A DNA stretch of 64,000 bases from Papio anubis (lineage: Eukaryota > Chordata > Mammalia > Primates > Cercopithecidae). The first letter of the stretch is position 1; every line of letters starts with the position of its first letter. The notes beneath the pieces were generated by a model, which saw nothing but the letters and a program-made list of their open reading frames with translations, made no database searches and was not told the DNA's origin. A program made the translations under genes and the position numbers. Of this stretch, positions 42,873 through 53,285 are shown in pieces. The stretch spans positions 59,013,159 to 59,077,158 of the forward strand of contig NC_044986.1 of the NCBI RefSeq assembly GCF_008728515.1, written 5' to 3'.

Positions 42873-43155
42873 TCTCTTCTCTGCCTGGTGGGCCTGTCCT
42901 CCTGCCTGATGGAGACTTGTGCATTCTGCTAGGCAGCTGAAAGGTTGGCTATATTTTCCTGACTTCCTCAGGAAATGATGATCTCCCCTCTCTGTACTTC
43001 TGTGATATTCTCTCCAAACCTCTACGGAGGCGTCATTTCCTTGTGATTTCTTTACTTACTTCTGCAGTTGTCTGAACTGCCCTGGGAGCTCCTAGACTTC
43101 AATAACTGGCACATAGTAGGCCCTTATAGATGTCTGGGGGGTGTATTCATGCATT
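42873..43155 (+). mobile_element. L2 LINE 3' end (right part)
   Basis: 'ctgggagctcctagacttc', 'aactggcacatagtaggcc' make an L2 end in the same orientation as 42468-42690. The stretch 42873-43020 is less certain. Confidence 0.6.
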
Positions 43156-43535
43156 CACTCATTGACATTAATCCTAGATGATTCCATCTGCCACGCTGAG
43201 CTCTGGTTCATCTGTAATTAGTGAGGCTGACCTTACTGACACTCATTATTGGCAATGCTCATTTACCTCCTAGGCTATGCAAAGCCAGCTTACTTTCTCA
43301 CAGAGACAATTTAGCAAGTAATCTGAACCCACAGAGCTGGAGTCTTCTGGCAGAAAGAAGGAATCTGAGCAAGACATCACCAGGTTGAACATGGATGGCA
43401 TGCGGACTGCAGTGTGGAGGAGGTCAGCTGACCTTGCAGAGTCATGCTATAGACAGATCAACAGGGCACAGAAGCTGGGTGGTTGGCCTGTGACCAGATC
43501 CCAACAGACTCACCATCAGCTTGCCAGTTTAAACA
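43156..43535. other. Unassigned block with inverted AGGTCA palindrome
   Basis: Non-repetitive by eye. Contains the perfect 14-bp palindrome aggtcagctgacct at 43421-43434 and homeodomain-like 'tgtaattagtgag'. Possible regulatory DNA; see findings. Confidence 0.3.
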
Positions 43536-43539
43536 CTAG

Positions 43540-43798
43540 GATAACAGAATAGTTACTCACATGGGCCCTGAAAATCAGAGTACCTTGGTTGGAATGATGA
43601 CTCTGCCAGGCATGTGGTGCTGGACATGTTTCATAATCTCTCTGTGCCTTGGTTTTCTCATCTGTACAATGGGCATAAGAAGCAAACCTAATTCTTAGAG
43701 TTGTTGTGAAAAGCAAATAAACTAAAATATGTACAATCTTTAGAATAACATTTGGTGCATATTAACTGCTCAGTAAGCAGTAGTTATCATAATTAGAT
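43540..43798 (+). mobile_element. MIR SINE, sense
   Basis: 'atgatgactctgccaggc', 'ctctctgtgccttggttttc', 'tcatctgtacaatgggcat', 'cttagagttgttgtgaaaag', 'ctgctcagtaagcagtag'. Confidence 0.9.
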
Positions 43799-44225
43799 TC
43801 CACAAGCTATACTATGGAATCAATGCACATATTAGTTTAGAGCTTTTCCTCTGGTCTTTGCTTCAAACGTATGCTGAAATTTTCTGTACTAATCTTTGTC
43901 CCTGCTTAACTCCAACCTTGGAGATTTGACTTTTATCGGGACAGCTTCAACTCCATAAAACTTGCAAAACCAAGGTAATACTGAGCTAAAAAGAGTCCCT
44001 AAATCATTTGTTGGATATAAGTTTGAAGTCAGAAAAACATGGCCAAAGAAAATATAAGAACTCTACATTTGTATGGAGGGGAAAATTAAGCATCCCCAAA
44101 ATGATAGGATGAAAGAAGACTGAAAAAAAATCTGATGAGAAACAAAATTCCATCTAGTCAAGATTGCAAGCAATATCTTGCATGAAAAGATACCTCCTGC
44201 TTTTTACGCCTTTGAGAAAACTGAG
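43799..44225. other. Unassigned sequence
   Basis: Nothing recognised. Confidence 0.35.
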
Positions 44226-44455
44226 GCATAAGGATGTGCTCAGTGTTGAGAGCCTACTATGGGCCAAGGGCAGAGGTCAGCATAAATTGTCTTTTTAATA
44301 CTTATTTCCAATCCCTATGATGCTGATCTTACAAAGAGGAAACTACAGTGTTACATAACTAGTTAACATCAAAACTGGATTCCCACCCAGCTCTGAGATG
44401 GCTCCCAACCAAGAGAGCTTTACATTTTAACCACACTGCTTTCTTGCTGCTCCTA
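44226..44455 (-). mobile_element. MIR SINE, antisense
   Basis: 'gagagcctactatgggcc', 'cttacaaagaggaaactac', 'cataactagttaacatc' and 'aaccacactgctttc' follow the antisense MIR. Confidence 0.75.
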
Positions 44456-44472
44456 ATTATGCCTCTTATAAA

Positions 44473-44474
<2 letters not shown>

Positions 44475-44506
<32 letters not shown>

Positions 44507-44786
44507 TGGAGCCTCGCTTGTTGCCTAGGCTGCTGGAGTGCAATGGCACAATCTTGCCTCACTGCAACCTCCGCCTCCCAGGTTCAAGAGATTTTCCTGC
44601 CTCAGCCTCCCAAGCATCTGGGATTACAGGTGTGTGCCACCATGCCCAGCTAATTTTCGTAGTTTTAGTAGAGACAGGGTTTCACCATGTTGGTCAGGCT
44701 GGTCTCAAACTACTGACCTCAGGTGATCCGCCTGCCTCGGCCTCCCAAGTGCTGGGATTACAGGTGTGAGCCACCACGCCCAGCCA
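44475..44786 (-). mobile_element. AluS, antisense
   Basis: Reverse-complement Alu from a long T-run (to about 44504) to 'accacgcccagcca'. Perfect 12-bp TSD 'cctcttataaac' at 44462-44473 and 44787-44798. Confidence 0.95.
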
Positions 44787-44911
44787 CCTCTTATAAACTT
44801 TTGAGTGAAATTTCAAAGCCTGGAGGTTAAAAACAAGTATTTGTTCGAGGCCAGTTTCCAGTTCTAACTCTGTAGCCCCCGAAGCTGGGATGGAGGAAAA
44901 GCCTCCCATGA

Positions 44912-45290
44912 TCCCCTGTTTGAAGTCCTAACTCCTCAGAATGTGACCTTATTTGAAGATAGGTCGTTGTGGATGTAATTAGTACAGTTAAGATGAGATG
45001 AGGTTCTACTGGACTAAGACATCCCTTAATGCAATGATTGGTGTCCTTATAAGAAGAGGAGAAGGGATATGGAGCAGGCAGACACATGAGAAAAGATGTC
45101 ACGCGAGGCATTGAGATGCTGCAGCCGCAAGCCAAAAAAAGCTAGGAAGAGGCAAGGAAAGTGCCACCCCTACAAGGAAGGTGTCTCCCCTACAAGGAAG
45201 GCCCTGAAGACATCTTGACTTTGGACTTCTAGCCTCCCAATATGTGACACTTTGTCGCAGCAGCTTTAAGAAACTAATGCACACCTACCC
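44912..45290 (+). mobile_element. MLT1 LTR, 5'-incomplete
   Basis: Starts within the LTR at 'tgtttgaagtcctaactcc', then 'tcagaatgtgaccttatttg', 'ttggtgtccttataagaag', 'tcttgactttggacttctag', 'taagaaactaatgcac'. A local duplication 'cccctacaaggaag' occurs at 45166-45200. Non-coding. Confidence 0.85.
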
Positions 45291-45294
45291 CACC

Positions 45295-45965
45295 CTGGAG
45301 TTGGGAGAGAACTGAAATAAACAGAGGATGTCCTTTTGTGGGCTCTCTGTTGTCACTGTGCTCATGTGATGATAGTCATGACAATGATACTATGGCAGAC
45401 ACTGTTGGTTCCTCCCCAGTTACCATCTTTCCCCACTTCTGCTAACAGATCCCCTATTTGCTCAGATGTTAACCCCTGCCTCCTTCATGGGTCCCTCTAG
45501 TTCTGTAAACACGTGGACTTTATGCATTTGGAAGGATGCTCTGATTGGACCCATCAAACTGAATTAGCTCCTTACAGCCTATCTTGTTGGCAGTATTTCA
45601 AAGCTCCAGAATCTGCTAGGTTTTGGCATCCACATGCTAAACCCGAAGGGGACTTCAGCATTCTGCTTTGTCAGCCTGAAAGGAAGGAGTAAGTGATTCA
45701 TCCACCAACTCAAAAAAATTAATAGATTTGGTGGCTTATGCTGGTGTAATCACTAACACTTACTAACATCCCAACAATAGCATCACTGGTGAGCCTGTAG
45801 AGATGTGGTAGTCATCTCTCTGCTTCTCTTCTCAGTCTCCTCCCTCAAAATGACTGGTGGATGGGCACATGTGAAAATGTTCTTATTATTCACGTTGAAC
45901 TTAATTTAATTTTTAATATTTTTACATACTTTATATAAAGTTCAAAATATGCTGTCAGAAGTGAG
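45295..45965. other. Unassigned sequence
   Basis: Nothing confidently recognised. Confidence 0.35.
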
Positions 45966-45969
45966 GAGA

Positions 45970-46145
45970 GAGATTAGCTTTGGCAAGGAGGGAGGAGGCA
46001 TGAGAGGGCTGCAGGGTGCTGGTAACACTGTCTTCTTGAGCTGAGTGCTGCTCACACAGGTGTGTTAATTTTATAATGTGTGTGTTTTGTGCACTTTTCT
46101 GTACCTATGTTGCATTTCGGTCATTTTTTAAAAAATATATTTTGC
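45970..46145 (+). mobile_element. L1M 3' UTR end-like fragment
   Basis: 'tgagctgagtgctgctcac', 'acaggtgtgttaattttat', 'ttgtgcacttttctgtacc', 'tatgttgcatttcggtcat' resemble the terminal segment of old L1 3' UTRs in sense. Confidence 0.55.
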
Positions 46146-47130
46146 TTTGCACTAATTCTAATGTTTTTTCTTCTAGGGCACTGTTTCCACTTGAGTTCAT
46201 CCTAAAACAATACCTCTTGGAAGGCTGGACTTGATAGAGAATTCAGTTAAGTAGTAATTGGTGGTTACCTAGGCTCCAACTATTAGCTATTCCCCAGGAT
46301 CATGTTGGCCTCCCTGCCACTCCAAGTCACTGCTTTCTAGGAGTTAACAGCTGCTTCCTAATTCACTTTTTCAAAAGTACTTTTTCCTAATTCTGTTTCT
46401 GGAAAATGTTCTTATAAAAGACGTCTATTTCACATGAGAAGACCTGAGGCCTGCTTCCCCATGATCTGAGCTCTGAATATTCAGCTTCTATCTTACATAA
46501 CGACCCCCATCACACCTGACTGCCTGGAGTTGAATTTATTAAACTGATCCTTTGCGTGAGCAGAGGCATAGCTTTCAAAGCCGAGCAGTAAGCAAATGAC
46601 TAACTGCTTTCCCATCTGCACACATTCTGCATCGGCTTTCAGGGGGGTTTACCTAGTACGTCTAAAGTAGTTATGAATAATCAAAATATAGTTTTCAGAA
46701 GAACTGCGCATTACACATTACATCACATGACACTTCCATCTCAGTTCAAGAAAAAAAAAAAAAAACAACCTTAAGAAATGCATCTGCAGACAAATTTTCC
46801 TGATTGAGTGTCATTTTGTTCACCCATGGCAGCTGGGACAGATAAAATGTTGGCATAGTAAATTGCAAGTTTTATCTAAAGTTTTCAATTCTCTTTGAAA
46901 TTCTTGGTCGAAGATCAAAATGGACCAAAGTTTTCTCAGTTTTCCCAGTGGGAACTGCTTTTGTGAAGAAAGCTTAATTCATTTGATAAACTTTTTTTTT
47001 TTTTCATTACTACAAGCTAAATTCTGTGGCTGGTTTAAATATATATATATAATTCAGAGTGCTTCCAATTTATTATTAAGGGAGATAAAAATGTGAAAGT
47101 ATCACTCTAAGACAAAGCCCATAGTGAAAA
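46146..47130. other. Unassigned sequence
   Basis: Includes poly-A (46750-46764) and poly-T (46991-47004) runs and a short (TA)n at 47040-47051. The part at 46380-46740 contains no recognisable repeat and might be conserved; see findings. Confidence 0.35.
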
Positions 47131-47134
47131 GTAT

Positions 47135-47430
47135 CGAAACAGAGGTACCGAGGTGAGGACTGGATTCCTGAAGGAGGTAACGTTTACTCTTGAAGAATAG
47201 GTAGGATTTTAAAGGTGGAGATGGAGAAGAGGGAAGGTCATTCCAGGTAACAGGAACAATTTTAGGAAATGCAGAAGAGCAAAGGAGGACAGATGAGGGA
47301 AATATGAGAATGAATTAAACAATGTAGCCAGAGGTTTGGGTGGGAGATTATATTAGAAGTTAACACAGTCCTGGGAAGGAGAGCAGAAGCCAGATGTCAG
47401 AGAGTTTGGGTTGAAGGTTTAAAGAGATTC
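47135..47430 (-). mobile_element. L2-like fragment, antisense
   Basis: 'gattcctgaaggaggtaac', 'cttgaagaataggtagg', 'ggaaggtcattccaggtaac', 'aggaaatgcagaagagc' fit the antisense L2 body. Confidence 0.6.
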
Positions 47431-47433
47431 CTG

Positions 47434-47710
47434 GGCCGGGCGCGGTGGCTCACACCTGTAATCCCAACACTTTGGGGGGCCGAGGTGGGTGGATCACCTG
47501 AGGTCAGGAGTTTGAGACCAGCCTGGCCAACAAGGTGAAACCCCGTCTCTACTAAAAGTACAAACAATAGCCAGGTGTGGTGGTGGACGCCTGTAATCCC
47601 AGCCGCTCGAAGCTTGAACCTGGGTGTTGGAAGTTGCAGTGAGTTGAGATCGCACTACTGCACTTCAGCCTGGGTGACAAGAATAAGACTCCATCTCCAA
47701 AAAAAAAAAA
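47434..47710 (+). mobile_element. AluS with internal deletion
   Basis: Starts 'ggccgggcgcggtggctcac'. The right arm lacks about 20 bp where 'agccgctcga' joins 'agcttgaacc'. It lies about 95 bp upstream of an oppositely oriented Alu. No firm TSD. Confidence 0.92.
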
Positions 47711-47741
47711 TCAAGAGTGGAGGAGTAGTATTGTTTTCAGG

Positions 47742-47764
47742 CGTGTGTGTGTGTGTGTGTGTGT
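47742..47764. repeat. (GT)n microsatellite
   Basis: About 11 GT units between the inverted Alus, at the left end of the antisense L1. Confidence 0.95.
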
Positions 47765-49032
47765 TAAAACATACATAACATAAAGTTTACCATATTAATC
47801 ATTTTTTTTCCTTTTTGTTGAGATGGAGTCTCCCTCTGTCACCCAGGCTAAAGTGCGAGGGCAAGATCTTGGCTCACTGCAACCTCTGCCCCTGGGTTCA
47901 CGAGATTCTTCTGCCTCAGCCTCCTGAGCAGCTGGGATTACAGGTGCGAGCCACCACACCCAGCTAATTTTTGTATTTTTAGCAGAGACAGGGTTTCACA
48001 TGTTGGCCAGGCTGGCCTCAAACTCCTGATCTGGTGATTCACCTGCCTCAGCCTCCCAAAGTGCCGGGATTACAGGCGTGAGCCACCATGCCCCGTCATC
48101 AACCATTTTTAAGTGTACAATTCACTAGCATTACGTACATTCACATGGTTGTGTCACCATCACTACCATTCACCTCCAGAGCTTTGTCATCTTTGTCAAC
48201 TGAAACTCCCCATTCTCTGCTTCCCAAGCCCCTGACAACTACCATTCCACTTTCTGTCACTGAATTTGACTACTCTAAATGCTTCATATAAGTGTATATG
48301 AAATACAAATTTTGTCCCTTTGTGGCTTATTTCACTCAGCATAATATCTTCAACATTTATTCATGTTGTAGCATGCATCAGAATTGTTTCCTTCGTAAGA
48401 CCGAATAATATCCAATTGTACGTATATGCCACAATTTGTTCATCTGTTTATAACACTTGGGGTGTTTCTACTGCTAGGTTAACAATAGTGCCATGAACAT
48501 CGGTGTACAAATATCTGCTTGAGTCCCTGCTTTTACTTTGGTATATACCAAAAGTGGAATTGCTGAATCGTATGATAATTTTATGTCTAATCTTTTGAGG
48601 ACTCCTCATACCATTTTCCACAGTGGCTGCACCATTTTACCTTCCCATTAGCAATGTACAAGGGTTCCAGTTTCTCCACATCTTCAATAACACTTGTTAT
48701 TTTCTGGTTTTTTTTTTTTCTCTTGGTATTGTCATCCTAATGGGAGTGAAGTAGTGTCTTATTACAGTTTTGATTTGCATTTCCCTAATGAGTGATTTTA
48801 AGCATTTTTTCATGTGCTTAGTAGCCATGTGTATGTCTTCTTTGGAGAAATGTCTATTCAAGTCCTTTGCCCAATTTTAATTAGGTTGTTTTATTGTTAC
48901 TGAGTTGTAAGAGTTCTTTGTATATTCTGGATATCAATCCCTATTAGGTATTGATTTGTAAATATTTTTTCCCATTCTATGGATTACCTTTTCACTCTGT
49001 TGATAGTGTCCTTTGATGCACAAATGTTTTTT
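47765..49032 (-). mobile_element. L1M 3' UTR/ORF2 end, antisense (left part)
   Basis: 'aaacatacataacataaag', then after an Alu 'aagtgtacaattcactagc', 'ccatcactaccattcacctc', 'catgtgcttagtagccatg', 'cctttgcccaattttaatta'. It is split at 49033-49569 by a younger L1 and continues from 49589. Confidence 0.92.
47806..48098 (-). mobile_element. AluS, antisense
   Basis: Reverse-complement Alu from 'ttgttgagatggagtctccc' to 'ccaccatgccccg', inserted in the L1. Flanks resemble a decayed TSD ('taatcatttt' / 'tcaaccattttt'). Confidence 0.92.
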
Positions 49033-49569
49033 GTTTGGTCGGGGATTTTTTGCTTAGATTTGCCTTATATGTATTTTTTATTGACACATAATATTTATAT
49101 ATATTTTGAGGTACATGTGATATTTTGTTACATGTATAGAGTGTGTAATGATCAAGTCAACATTTCAAGTCCTCTCTTCTAGCTATTTTGAAATATGCAA
49201 TACATTATTGTTAACTATAGTCACCCTATTCTACTATCAAACATTAGAACTTATTCCTTCTAACTGTATGTTAAGTAACCTCTCTTCATCTCTTCCCCCA
49301 CCCACACACCCTTCACAGCCTCTGGTATCTATTATTCTACTGTCTATCTCCATGAGATCAACTTTTTCAGCACCCACACATGAATGAGAACATGTGATAT
49401 TTGTCTTTCTGTTTCTGGCTTATTTTACTTAACATAATGGCCTCTATTTCCATCCATGTTGCTGCAAATGACTTGATTTCATTCGTTTTTATGGCTGAAT
49501 AGTATTTCATTATGTATATAGACCACATTTTCTTTATTCATTCATTCATTGATGGACAGTTGGGTTAAC
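49033..49569 (-). mobile_element. 5'-truncated L1 (L1PB/L1MA-like 3' end), nested
   Basis: Antisense L1 3' UTR from 'ttattgacacataatattt' through 'tcaagtcctctcttctagc', 'tgttaactatagtcaccc', 'cccttcacagcctctgg', 'atgttgctgcaaatgac' to 'gatggacagttgggttaa'. It lies between the 19-bp repeats 'tgatgcacaaatgtttttt' (49014-49032) and 'tgatgcacaaaagtttttt' (49570-49588), a clear TSD with one mismatch. About 40 bp between the outer T-run and the L1 end (49033-49072) is not L1 sequence I recognise. Confidence 0.88.
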
Positions 49570-49588
49570 TGATGCACAAAAGTTTTTT

Positions 49589-50612
49589 ATTTTGATGAAG
49601 TCTAACTTATCTATTTTTTCTTTTTTTACCTATGCCTTTGGTGTCATATCTAAGAAGTCATTGCCAAATCCAATGTCATGAAACTTTATGTTTCTTCTAA
49701 GAGCTATAGTTTTAGCTCTTACATTTAGGTCTTTGATCCACTTTGAGTTAATTCTTGTACCCAGCGTAAGGCAAAGATCCAACTTTGTTCTTTTTGCATG
49801 TGGGTTATCCAGTTTTCCCAACATCATTTGTTGAAAATACTATCCTTTCCCTATTGAATGGCTATGGCATCCTTGCTGAAAATAATTTATTCATATATGC
49901 AAGGGTTTATTTATGGACTTTCTATCCTATTCTATTGGTCTATACGTCTGTCTTTATGCCAGTTCCACACTGTTTTGATTACAGTAGCTTTGCAGTAAGT
50001 TTTGATTACTGTAGCTTTGTTCTACAAAGTTTTGTTTATTTCTTTGTTTGTTTCTTTGTTTTTGAGACAGAGTCTCACTCTGTCGCACAGGCTGGAGTGC
50101 AGTGGCACAATCTTGGCTCACTGCAGCCTCTGCCCCACAGGCTCAAGTAATTCTCCCACTTCAGCCCCCCGAGTAGCTAAGACTACAAGTCCACACCACC
50201 ACGCCCAGCTAATTTTGTATTTTTAGTAGAGATGGGGTTTCACCATGTTGCCCAGGCTGGTCTTGAACTCCTGACCTCAGATAATCCACCCACATTGGCC
50301 CCCCAAAGTCCTGGGATTACAGGCATGAGCCACCATGCCTGGCCCACGTTCTACTATAGTTTTGAATTCAAAAAATGTGAGACCTCCAATTTTACTCTTC
50401 GTCTTCAAAATTGTTTTGGCTATTTGAGGTCCCTGAGATTCCATATGAATTTAAGGAGGAATTTTTCTATTTCTGCAAAAATAATCCTTGGGATTTTGAC
50501 AGAGATTGCATTGAATCTGCAGATTGCTTTGGGTAGCACTGACATCTTAACAATATTAACTCTTCCCAATTCATGAACATGGACTGTCTTTCCATTTACT
50601 TGCATATTTTAA
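49589..50612 (-). mobile_element. L1M ORF2, antisense (right part)
   Basis: Continues the host L1: 'atgcctttggtgtcatatc', 'catttaggtctttgatccac', 'caacatcatttgttgaaaat', then an Alu, then 'ttgaattcaaaaaatgtgag', 'gcattgaatctgcagattgc', 'acatggactgtctttccat'. A 27-bp tandem duplication lies at about 49973-50026. Confidence 0.92.
50040..50344 (-). mobile_element. AluS, antisense, inside L1
   Basis: Reverse-complement Alu with a (TTTG/TTTC)n tail, running from 'gagacagagtctcactctg' to 'accatgcctggcc'. Flanks 'gttctacaaagttttg' (50019) and 'gttctactatagttttg' (50348) look like a decayed TSD. Confidence 0.93.
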
Positions 50613-50614
50613 AG

Positions 50615-51100
50615 TGACGACTTATTTTTTATTAACATTTTCATTCTATGTGTGTAACTTGAGACAAAGGGGGCTGTTAAATGCCACACAGAAGGCCCAT
50701 GATAAATGCATGTTGCTGAATCAAAAACAAACAAAAAGCAGAATGACAATTCAATTGCACAAACTATGCTCACCAGAGCTAACAATTATAATACGCAGCT
50801 AGGTTTATCTAAGCAAGATTGTGAGGTTGGTCATTCATTTCTTCTCCCCCTCCCTTCAGAAATTCTCACACTTTCCACAATTCCCCCTTTGCTGTATCCA
50901 TCTCAAGCCTCTCCTTAGGAATCCCTCCTCCCAGAAAAGAAACCTATGTTGTAAAAGTCTAGTTCATTGAGTTGTAATAGAGTGAAATTCAGTTTTAACA
51001 TGCATGGTGCAGTACGTTTTGACAACTGTTTACAGTCATTGAATCTCAGAGCCAGGCTTTGGAAGTAGACTCTAGGGCAGCTTCGTCCATCACACATGGA
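50615..51100. other. Unassigned sequence
   Basis: Nothing confidently recognised. Confidence 0.35.
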
Positions 51101-51104
51101 AAAA

Positions 51105-51700
51105 GTGAGTTTGTCGTTTGGTGGTTCCTTAAAAAATTGAACAAAATTACCTTATCACCTAGCAATTCCACTTCTAGGTATGGACCCAAAAGAATTAAAA
51201 GCAGCCACTCAGATACTTGTACACCAATGTTCACACTGGCATGATTCACAATAACAAAATGGGGGAAACAGCCCAAGTGTCTGTAGACTGATGACTGGAT
51301 ACATGTCATATACATGTGACAGAGTATCATTCAGGCACAAAAAAAATGAAGTCCTGGCACACACAACAACATTGATGAACCTCAAAGACATTATGTGAAG
51401 TGAAATAAGCCAGTCACAAAAGGACAAGTACTATATGAGTCCACTTACATGAGGCACCTAGAATAGGCAAGTTCCTAGAGACAGAAAGTAGAATGTTAGT
51501 TATCAGGGGCTGGGGGAAGGGACAATGCAGGCTTATTATTTAACGGCCACAGAGTTTCAGTTTCCAGTGATGAAAAAATTTTGAAAACAGATAGTGGTGA
51601 TGGTTATACAACATTAGAAATTTACTTAATACCATTTAACCATTCAGCATGGTTACAATGATAAACTTCATGTCATGTATATCCTATCGATTTTAATATT
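51105..51700 (+). mobile_element. L1M ORF2 end and 3' UTR, sense
   Basis: 'gcaattccacttctaggtat', 'caagtgtctgtagactgatg', 'aagccagtcacaaaaggac', 'gttagttatcaggggctgg' and the terminal 'cttcatgtcatgtatatcc' are L1M in sense. The minus-strand frames over it are artefacts. Confidence 0.9.
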
Positions 51701-51704
51701 TTAT

Positions 51705-52395
51705 TTTTTTTTAAAGCGGGTGGTCTTTACCATGAAGGAACACTGACAACTCCAAACCCTCTGACTTAACATGGGACACACACACAATCATGAGAATAAA
51801 TATAATATTGTAAAAATATAGAATAAGAACAGATCAAAGAACACTGCAAGCTGGGAGAAGGCTGGAAAAAGAGAGAGAAAGTGAAGGCAGGGCCACCAGA
51901 TAAGAGGCTACTGTAATGGTCTCAGAATGGCCTGAGCTGAGCATCACAGAGGGAAAGGGAAGACGGTTCATGTACAGAAGGAAGAGTGAACTCATGGTAT
52001 CAATGAATGTGGCACAAGGCAGAAGGAAGAGGGGAAAAAGCAGGCCAGGACCACGTAATGACTCTTATGGGCCCTGGGCACTTTTCTTAGAGAATGTTTC
52101 CTCCCTAAAGTATATATATGTTCGTATTATAGAGGAACAACATTTTTTGTCCTGAAAGTACATTTTTTTCTTTTAATTTAAAAAGGAATCAAAACATTTC
52201 ATGGGCCCCTAAATGGCACTGTCCCTCCTGAGTCTGCCCTGGGCCAGTCCTGTGTGAGGAATGGATGGTCTCCTGCCGAGAATGTCCATCTTCCTTCCCC
52301 TTCCCCTGCAGCCTCCCTGTCTCATTTACTGCTTGAGGTATTGAGGACTTTGTTACCGCAGATATGTGATTGGGTGGCACAATGCTGTTGGGGAC
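51705..52395. other. Unassigned sequence
   Basis: Nothing confidently recognised. The 79-codon frame 51916-52155 has no domain. Confidence 0.35.
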
Positions 52396-52397
52396 AG

Positions 52398-52642
52398 TAA
52401 CTCAGTGTGGGGGTTAAGATCCAGGACTCCAGAATCAGAACAATTTGGGCCTGAACCACAGCTCCCACTGTGGTTTGCCTGGCTGTGCAAATTGGAGCAT
52501 GTTACTGCACATTTCTGAGCCGCAGTGTCTATCTGTAAAATAAGTATGAGTTCCCAACATCACAGAGGTCTTGTAAGAATTAAAAGTGGTAAGAGAACAA
52601 CCAGCTTAGCATGGCACCTGGTACATGGCTGGCAAGTGCAGG
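52398..52642 (+). mobile_element. MIR SINE, sense
   Basis: 'gttaagatccaggactcc', 'catgttactgcacatttctg', 'gtgtctatctgtaaaataag', 'ttgtaagaattaaaagtgg', 'catggcacctggtacatgg'. Confidence 0.85.
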
Positions 52643-52644
52643 CA

Positions 52645-52965
52645 ACTCCATCACCTCTCCTGGCTTGGCACAAACAGACACAGTGGTTGGGGTTTGTAAT
52701 GAGCGGGAGGAGGAAAGGCATGAAGATACCTGGAGAGAGAAAACAGAGGGGGCAGGGAGTCCAGAGAGTAATGGAAGGGACACGAACCGTTTGCACTTTT
52801 GCCAGGAGCAGGCCCAATTAGCCTACGATCTCCCACCACCCTGCCTGGACTGTTGCCTCTTCTACACACACAGAGGCTCCTGTTACCAACTACAAACACC
52901 TTTGATATGTTCCCCTCTCCCAGAGCTGGGAAACAAACCAGAGGCATTGCAGGTTTCCAACTCGT
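52645..52965. other. Unassigned sequence
   Basis: Several overlapping frames on both strands (up to 140 codons, running into the next L2) show no domain. Confidence 0.35.
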
Positions 52966-52967
52966 TT

Positions 52968-53285
52968 TAGTTCTCGTTTCTCTGTGGCCTCCTATTCTCC
53001 TTCACCACATCCATCCCCACTCTAGACTTGCCATTCCACACTCTCCTGCCTTTTGCCTCACATGGTTTCTTTTGCCTAGAATGCCCTTTGGGAGAACTTC
53101 TACTCATTCCAGAAGACCCAGCTCCAGTGTCTCCTCTGCAGCTGCCTCTGCAAAATCAATCCCTCTCTCTCCAGGGTTTCCACTGCACCTGCATCACTCT
53201 ATTTATTACTCTTCCAGATAATCATTTGTTTACATCTCTCCCCAGCTGGAAGGTGAGCTCCAGGAGGGGAGGGACTGTTGGACTC
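52968..53285 (+). mobile_element. L2 LINE 3' region, sense
   Basis: 'tctgtggcctcctattctcc', 'ttgcctagaatgccctttgg', 'cattccagaagacccagctc', 'ggaaggtgagctccaggagg' follow the L2 order. Confidence 0.8.

Noticed and set aside
52799..53221. 140-codon frame, the longest in the window
   Set aside because: Its second half is L2 and the first half shows no domain or splice context.
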